Shown: positions 60,601 to 64,000 of the stretch, one piece after another
How positions within the stretch are numbered: position 1 is the first letter of the stretch
How the letters are laid out: each line of letters opens with the position of its first letter
Source: Psychromonas sp. CNPT3
Lineage (GTDB): Bacteria; Pseudomonadota; Gammaproteobacteria; Enterobacterales; Psychromonadaceae
Length of the DNA stretch: 64,000 bases
Direction of reading: 5' to 3'
Assembly (NCBI RefSeq): GCF_000153405.2
Contig: NC_020802.1
Span: forward strand, 391,883 to 455,882
Program-made: the position numbers and the translations under genes
The notes under the pieces: generated by a model
Databases searched by the model: none
What the model was told of the DNA's origin: nothing
What the model saw: only the letters and a program-made list of their open reading frames with translations

Positions 60601-60888
60601 GAGCAAGTCGTTAAGCAAATCAATGACAGTGAATTTGGACTAACCTTGGGCATACATAGTCGTAATGAAGCAAGCTATCAGTGTATTGAAGCAAAAGCGC
60701 GAGTGGGTAATTGTTACATTAATCGCGATCAAATTGGGGCCGCTGTTGGGGTACAACCTTTTGGTGGGCAAGGCTTATCAGGAACAGGGCCAAAAGCGGG
60801 TGGGCCTCGTTATCTTTATCGTTTTACTAAGCAATGGATTTTAGATCCGCAAACTATGATTTCTCAAACACAGGAGAGCCGAGTATGA
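57700..60888 (+). CDS. putA: Bifunctional proline dehydrogenase / P5C dehydrogenase
   Basis: PutA oxidises proline to glutamate in two steps. It is 1,062 residues from the ATG at 57700, with AGGAGAAG upstream. The proline dehydrogenase barrel (~200-480) has KLSALHPRYE, QAYMKRALPVL and RLVKGAYWDSEL. The aldehyde dehydrogenase domain (~560-1050) has SPWNFPLAIFIGQ, catalytic Glu821 (AETGG) and Cys855 (GQRCSAL). Compared with E. coli PutA (1,320), it lacks the N-terminal ribbon-helix-helix repressor domain and ends after GLSGTGPKAGGPRYLYRF. The missing C-terminal domain is encoded by the next gene, which overlaps by ATGA. putP follows. Confidence 0.96.
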   Translation: MSTNLHFCANDTLSEDFIERPIEELWSLISPLYMVDEALWLKELLPMASATALEKKHIADNASELIRRVRADKKSVQMIDALLLEYSLDSKEGVLLMCLAEALMRIPDIATADALIRDKLSVADWKSHLKNSDSVFVNASTWGLLLTGKVVSMDVRKDGSPASMISRLVNRASEPVIRNAMNQAMKIMGYQFVLGRSIKEAQKNGKNFTDQGINYSYDMLGESALTSEDAKKYFKSYVQAIESVGVQNNLEGASKTEATVSIKLSALHPRYEVAQKDRVLNEMYNTVIRLIKLARSLNVGLTIDAEEADRLELSLVLFEKLYRSEEAQGWGKLGLVVQAYMKRALPVLVWLAALAKSQGDRIPLRLVKGAYWDSELKLSQQKGYAAYPVYTRKEATDVSYLACARFLLAKHIQGLIYPQFASHNAQTISAIAVMSTHPHYEFQRLHGMGESLYRHALDMFADNLRIYAPVGSHQDLLPYLVRRLLENGANSSFVHRLVDANCPVDELTEHPVDTLEKRSTLHNGLIPLPPYIFAERKNSSSINVDIESECLPFETLLNTHMHRTWVGGAIVNGERHYASQTSNDVQLLQQVNAPYDKNIHVGSVLFSSPELVSEALQAATDFYPIWSATPVTIRAKKLNVLADLLESNMPELVALCHLEAGKTLHDSIDEVREAIDFCRYYAHQANEHLSAVHTQIGFDEISRNITRQGRGVFVCISPWNFPLAIFIGQVGAALVSGNTVIAKPAEQTSLIAARTVELMLSAGFPEEAIHLLPGTGKDVGSQLTKDARIQGVVFTGSTPTAQLINRTLASRDTLPVPFIAETGGLNAMIVDSTALPEQVARDVVNSAFSAAGQRCSALRVLFIQEDIADRVLTLIKGAMAELKIGVPYLHSTDVGPVIDEQAKTKLEAHIQYMTDKYQLLAHCELDASCAQGHFVAPTMFEINALDNLESEQFGPILHVIRYRAEQLEQVVKQINDSEFGLTLGIHSRNEASYQCIEAKARVGNCYINRDQIGAAVGVQPFGGQGLSGTGPKAGGPRYLYRFTKQWILDPQTMISQTQESRV

Positions 60889-61598
60889 ATTTGCACACGA
60901 AAAACATGGTTGAGTCAGCTCAAGATAAATGGGAAATGTGGAATGCGGTGGGCGTCACTGCGCGCGCAGATATTCTAAAAAAATGGGCCTTCGAACTGGC
61001 AGAAGATCCCGAACTGGGTTTCGTATGTACTAAAATGGTGTTGTACCAAATCAAGCAGGCTTTAAGTTTGATAGCGACAGAGCAAAATATGCCCGGACCG
61101 ACAGGTGAAAGCAATGTGTTATACACAACGGGACGTGGTTTGTTTGTTGTACGAATGAGTGTAGAGGCTTCTTTTTGTGGATTAGTAGCGCAGATAAGCG
61201 CGGCACTAGTGACCGGCAACTGCCTGCTTTTATGCTTACCTAAAACGCACCAAGCAATGGCGGATAAATTATTAAACGCGTTGTTATTAGCGGGAGTGCC
61301 TAGTGCGGTGGTGCAGATAAGCACCCCTGCAATAAGTGATGAATTAATGCAGGACGCGGTGCTTGCAGGTGTTGCCTATGTCGGTAATGAGCAAGAATGT
61401 ATTGCCATTAATCGAAAGCTTGCAGCTAGCCCGGGTTTACTTGCACAGCTTGTCGCCGAAACTGATTTAGAAAAATTAACGACCTTAACCGATAGTCACT
61501 TTATTCTGCGCTACATTACAGAGAAAGTGCGTACGATTAATGTGACTGCCGTGGGAGGCAATGCAACCTTGCTTGAGCTAGGTTGTGGCGACCTATAA
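60885..61598 (+). CDS. PutA C-terminal domain as separate protein
   Basis: A 237-residue protein that continues where E. coli PutA goes on after its aldehyde dehydrogenase domain. Matching points are MPGPTGESNVL (E. coli LLPGPTGERN), the middle Rossmann-like part, and the end INVTAVGGNATLLELG (E. coli VNTAAAGGNASLMTIG). It has no catalytic Cys. In long PutAs this domain helps close the substrate channel and stabilises the oligomer. The ATG overlaps the putA stop as ATGA, with AGGAG upstream, so stoichiometric coupled translation is likely. The separation is by reading frame, not by internal stops. Confidence 0.85.
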   Translation: MNLHTKNMVESAQDKWEMWNAVGVTARADILKKWAFELAEDPELGFVCTKMVLYQIKQALSLIATEQNMPGPTGESNVLYTTGRGLFVVRMSVEASFCGLVAQISAALVTGNCLLLCLPKTHQAMADKLLNALLLAGVPSAVVQISTPAISDELMQDAVLAGVAYVGNEQECIAINRKLAASPGLLAQLVAETDLEKLTTLTDSHFILRYITEKVRTINVTAVGGNATLLELGCGDL

Positions 61599-61610
61599 TT
61601 CCTTTGCTAT
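61596..61610 (+). repeat. Possible family A end remnant
   Basis: TAATTCCTTTGCTAT is identical to the right terminus of A3. It overlaps the stop codon of the PutA C-terminal gene. No other part of family A is present, so it is a short remnant or chance. Confidence 0.35.
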
Positions 61611-61696
61611 AAGCAAAAATTTCACATGTGGCTGCATGTTTAATTTACAGATTTGTTAAAGAAAAACCGAAAAGCGCGTAATTAATAAATATGGGA

Positions 61697-61734
61697 ATAT
61701 ATTGAAGCGCTATTGAGCATAGGCTTCAATATAT
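61697..61734 (+). terminator. Hairpin between putA operon and putP
   Basis: ATATATTGAAGC (61697-61708) and GCTTCAATATAT (61723-61734) form a perfect 12-bp stem with a 14-nt loop. There is no strong T-run; it may be a weak terminator or a regulator site. A second stem GTGTGT/ACACAC lies at ~61754-61775. Confidence 0.6.
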
Positions 61735-61818
61735 CTTTATCTATATATCATCGGTGTGTTTTTTGAATGACACACTTATGTTTATTATCTGCAGTAGAGA
61801 AATAAAACGGAGAGACAT

Positions 61819-63315
61819 ATGATAGAGAACAATTTTGCAATTACGGCAACATTCATTACTTATTTAATAGCGATGTTGTGGATAGGTTTATATGCATATA
61901 AGCGAACGAAGAACTCAGAGGATTACTTTTTAGGCGGGCGAACACTCGGGCCTTGGCCTGCTGCGCTTTCCGCGGGTGCATCTGATATGAGTGGCTGGCT
62001 ATTGTTAGGTTTGCCTGGGTATGCCTATGCTGCTGGGATCGAGTCTTTTTGGCTTGCTGGTGGCTTATTAATTGGTACTTGGCTGAACTGGCTTATTTGT
62101 GCCAAACGTTTAAGAACGTATAGCATCACGACGAATAATGCGCTGACTTTACCCGAATATTTATCACGACGTTTTAATGATAATTCCAAAGTGATCCAAA
62201 GCATTGCAGCTTTTTTTATTCTTATGTTTTTTCTTTTTTATACCAGCTCCGGTCTTGTAGCAGGTGGCAAGTTATTTGAAACCGTTTTTGGTCTTGATTA
62301 TCGTGTTGCTGTGTTTATCGGTGCTGCGTGTGTGGTTTCTTACACTTTGTTTGGAGGGTTCTTAGCTGTTTCATGGACGGATCTCGTTCAAGGATTATTG
62401 ATGTCAGCGGCCTTAATGATTGTGCCGATAGCCGCCATGCAAGGTGGATTCACACAGTTAACATTCGATTTAAACGCACTTGATCCTAATTTATTAAGCT
62501 TGTGGATTGGCATGGATGGTGAGCCTTTATCGGCGATTGCCATCATTTCGTTATCTGCATGGGGCCTAGGGTATTTTGGACAACCCCATATTCTTGCGCG
62601 TTTTAAAGCGACACGCAGTAATGCAGATTTAGTCAAAGCGCGACGCATTGCCGTTATTTGGACTGCATTATCAATGGCAGGCGCCTTGTTAGTTGGCTTG
62701 GTCGGTTTATTGTATGTACAGGGCCACCCAACGTTAGTACTGGCCGATGGTGAAAAAATCTTTATGCTGTTAGTAAATGCGATTTTCCATCCATTAATTG
62801 CCGGCATTTTATTAGCTGCAATTTTGGCTGCTATTATGAGCACGGCTGATTCACAATTGTTGGTTTCATCCTCTGCATTAGCAGAAGATTTTTATAAAAA
62901 CATCTTCAAACCAAGTGCAAGCTCGGAAGAGGTGGTGATGGTAGGGCGTATTGGCGTGGTTATTTTATCGTTAATTGCACTGTTCTTAGCGATGGATCCT
63001 GATAGCTCCGTATTAGGGCTCGTTTCTTATGCTTGGGCTGGATTTGGGGCCGCGTTTGGGCCGGTATTAATATTTAGCCTATACTGGAAACGTATGAACC
63101 GTCAGGGCGCAATTGCCGGTATCTTAGTCGGTGGCATCTCTATCGTCATCTGGAAACAACTAAGTGGGGGTATTTTTGAGTTATATGAAATTGTCCCTGG
63201 GATCATTTTTGCCTGTATCGCTATTGTGGCTGCAAGTCTACTGACTAAAAAGCCAGGAGACGAAGTGCTTGCGCAATATGAGCAATACAAAATAAACCTA
63301 AAAGAATTACCTTAG
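61819..63315 (+). CDS. putP: Sodium/proline symporter
   Basis: PutP imports proline with Na+ (solute:sodium symporter family). It has 498 residues and ~13 TM helices. Signature parts: DYFLGGRTLGPWPAALSAGASDMSGWLLLGLPG near the N-terminus, WLNWLICAKRLR, WGLGYFGQPHILARF and AILAAIMSTADSQLLVSSSAL with the conserved Na+-site Ser region. GGAGAG precedes the ATG. The neighbouring putA makes this a proline-use module. Confidence 0.96.
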   Translation: MIENNFAITATFITYLIAMLWIGLYAYKRTKNSEDYFLGGRTLGPWPAALSAGASDMSGWLLLGLPGYAYAAGIESFWLAGGLLIGTWLNWLICAKRLRTYSITTNNALTLPEYLSRRFNDNSKVIQSIAAFFILMFFLFYTSSGLVAGGKLFETVFGLDYRVAVFIGAACVVSYTLFGGFLAVSWTDLVQGLLMSAALMIVPIAAMQGGFTQLTFDLNALDPNLLSLWIGMDGEPLSAIAIISLSAWGLGYFGQPHILARFKATRSNADLVKARRIAVIWTALSMAGALLVGLVGLLYVQGHPTLVLADGEKIFMLLVNAIFHPLIAGILLAAILAAIMSTADSQLLVSSSALAEDFYKNIFKPSASSEEVVMVGRIGVVILSLIALFLAMDPDSSVLGLVSYAWAGFGAAFGPVLIFSLYWKRMNRQGAIAGILVGGISIVIWKQLSGGIFELYEIVPGIIFACIAIVAASLLTKKPGDEVLAQYEQYKINLKELP

Positions 63316-63402
63316 TGTTTATTGGAAGCCCTCTTATTTAAGAATATCGTTGCTATAAGGTGGGCTTCCAAATTAATTTTATATAAACCAAAAGAGAAAT
63401 GC

Positions 63403-63786
63403 ATGAAATTAGGGGCTTTTTCAATCAGTTTAAGCGTTAAAAATCTGCAGAAATCAAAATCATTTTACGAGCGATTAGATTTTAAAGTGATTGGTGGAGA
63501 TGCGGATAAACATTGGTTAATAATGCGTAATGGCAAGCATACGATTGGCTTGTTTAATGCGATGTTTGAAAAAAACGTGATGACGTTTAATCCCGGTTGG
63601 GATGAAGACTGTACGCCACTTGATGATTTTGTTGATATCCGTGAACTGCAAAAAACACTTAAATCACGCGCCATTAAATTTGAGACAGAAGTCGATGAAA
63701 ATTCTACGGGACCTGCCGATTTTATTATTATCGATCCCGATGGAAATCCTATTTTGATCGATCAACACGTCGATAAATTGCGCTAA
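63403..63786 (+). CDS. VOC-family (glyoxalase-like) protein
   Basis: A 127-residue protein of the vicinal-oxygen-chelate superfamily with the paired beta-alpha-beta-beta-beta modules: FSISLSVKNLQKSKSFYERLDF at the start and DFIIIDPDGNPILIDQH at the end, typical of glyoxalase/bleomycin-resistance folds. The ATG at 63403 follows AAAAGAG; the upstream open frame of 27 codons has no similarity. Substrate unknown. It lies 87 nt after putP and may be read with it. Confidence 0.82.
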   Translation: MKLGAFSISLSVKNLQKSKSFYERLDFKVIGGDADKHWLIMRNGKHTIGLFNAMFEKNVMTFNPGWDEDCTPLDDFVDIRELQKTLKSRAIKFETEVDENSTGPADFIIIDPDGNPILIDQHVDKLR

Positions 63787-63804
63787 ATTGTTATTTATGT
63801 AAAT

Positions 63805-64000
63805 TTAAAAGTCATAATCTATTGTTAGGATATACCAAGTTTGTATGCCTGTTGGCGTCTTAACTTGCGCTTCATCATCCACTTCTAATTTTAATAACGC
63901 CCGCGCCATTGGGCTATCAATCGAAATATAATCTTTACGTGTTTGTAACGTGCCTCGTTGATAAATTTCATCGGGACCGACTATTTTAAAGTTTTTTATT
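63805..64000 (-). CDS. greB: Transcript cleavage factor GreB, C-terminal part
   Basis: The last ~65 residues of a Gre factor on the minus strand, cut by the window end; the stop is TAA at 63805-63807. The translated end reads FKIVGPDEIYQRG, DYISIDSPMARALLKLEVDD and TWYILTIDYDF, which matches the GreB C-terminal domain better than GreA. GreB rescues backtracked RNA polymerase. Confidence 0.9.
   Translation of the reverse strand, partial: IKNFKIVGPDEIYQRGTLQTRKDYISIDSPMARALLKLEVDDEAQVKTPTGIQTWYILTIDYDF

Noticed and set aside
61599-61818. Programmed frameshift joining putA to its C-terminal gene
   Set aside because: The junction is at 60885-60888, is a plain ATGA overlap with its own AGGAG, and shows no slippery heptamer, so coupled re-initiation is more likely.

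Overview
The window reads as a low-GC chromosome segment of a marine, probably cold-adapted gammaproteobacterium close to Psychromonas. The evidence is familiar gammaproteobacterial gene order (gppA-rhlB / trxA-rho, ubiD-fre, rsd / nudC-hemE, purH-purD, hupA-yjaG, prmA-dusB-fis, slyX / fkpA), an rrn operon with Ile(GAT) and Ala(TGC) spacer tRNAs, and a marine set of transporters (BCCT betaine type, SiaP-like TRAP, PutP). The genus is inferred from gene content and protein similarity recalled from memory; no search was run.

Layout. 1-2.5 kb: end of argG, then argH. 2.6-3.35 kb: a dispersed repeat running into yrdA. 3.4-10.35 kb: a complete rrn operon with P1, P2 and boxA, followed by an unusual array of inverted and direct 5S-tail copies. 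10.5-17.9 kb: yciA, a gppA cut down to its catalytic half, rhlB, an inserted MFS pump/MarR pair with twin operators, trxA and rho. 17.9-25.6 kb: ubiD, fre, an HDOD-type protein, an acyltransferase and polA, whose proofreading site has lost its carboxylates. 26-28.6 kb: a cNMP/CBS/nucleotidyltransferase protein coupled to a DnaQ-like exonuclease. 28.6-36.9 kb: a BCCT transporter, a chromosomal Qnr protein, holD, rimI, a SpoU methyltransferase, sprT, metK, a MepM-like endopeptidase and a small unknown protein. 36.9-48.2 kb: rsd, nudC, hemE, purH, purD, hupA, yjaG, fis, dusB, prmA, aroQ. 48.5-49.4 kb: an isolated minor-pilin pair. 49.9-52.7 kb: a SiaPQM-like TRAP transporter. 52.9-57.1 kb: slyX, a WD40-like lipoprotein, fkpA, yhiN and a second pentapeptide-repeat protein. 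57.7-63.3 kb: split putA and putP. 63.4-64 kb: a VOC protein and the end of greB.

Most genes are housekeeping. The accessory signal is two families of MITE-like intergenic repeats. Family A is about 161 bp with ATACCAAAGGAA ends; there are five copies, all in the same orientation. Family B is about 220-265 bp with TATACCCATG ends. One family A copy appears to be inserted inside a family B copy between purH and purD, and one family B end supplies the last codons and stop of yrdA. No CRISPR array, prophage, transposase gene or defence island was seen. Starts were moved from the longest open frame to the homology- or RBS-supported codon for yrdA, rhlB, polA, mepM, rsd, hemE, purH, dusB, the pilV-like gene, putA, its C-terminal partner, the VOC gene and the second pentapeptide gene.
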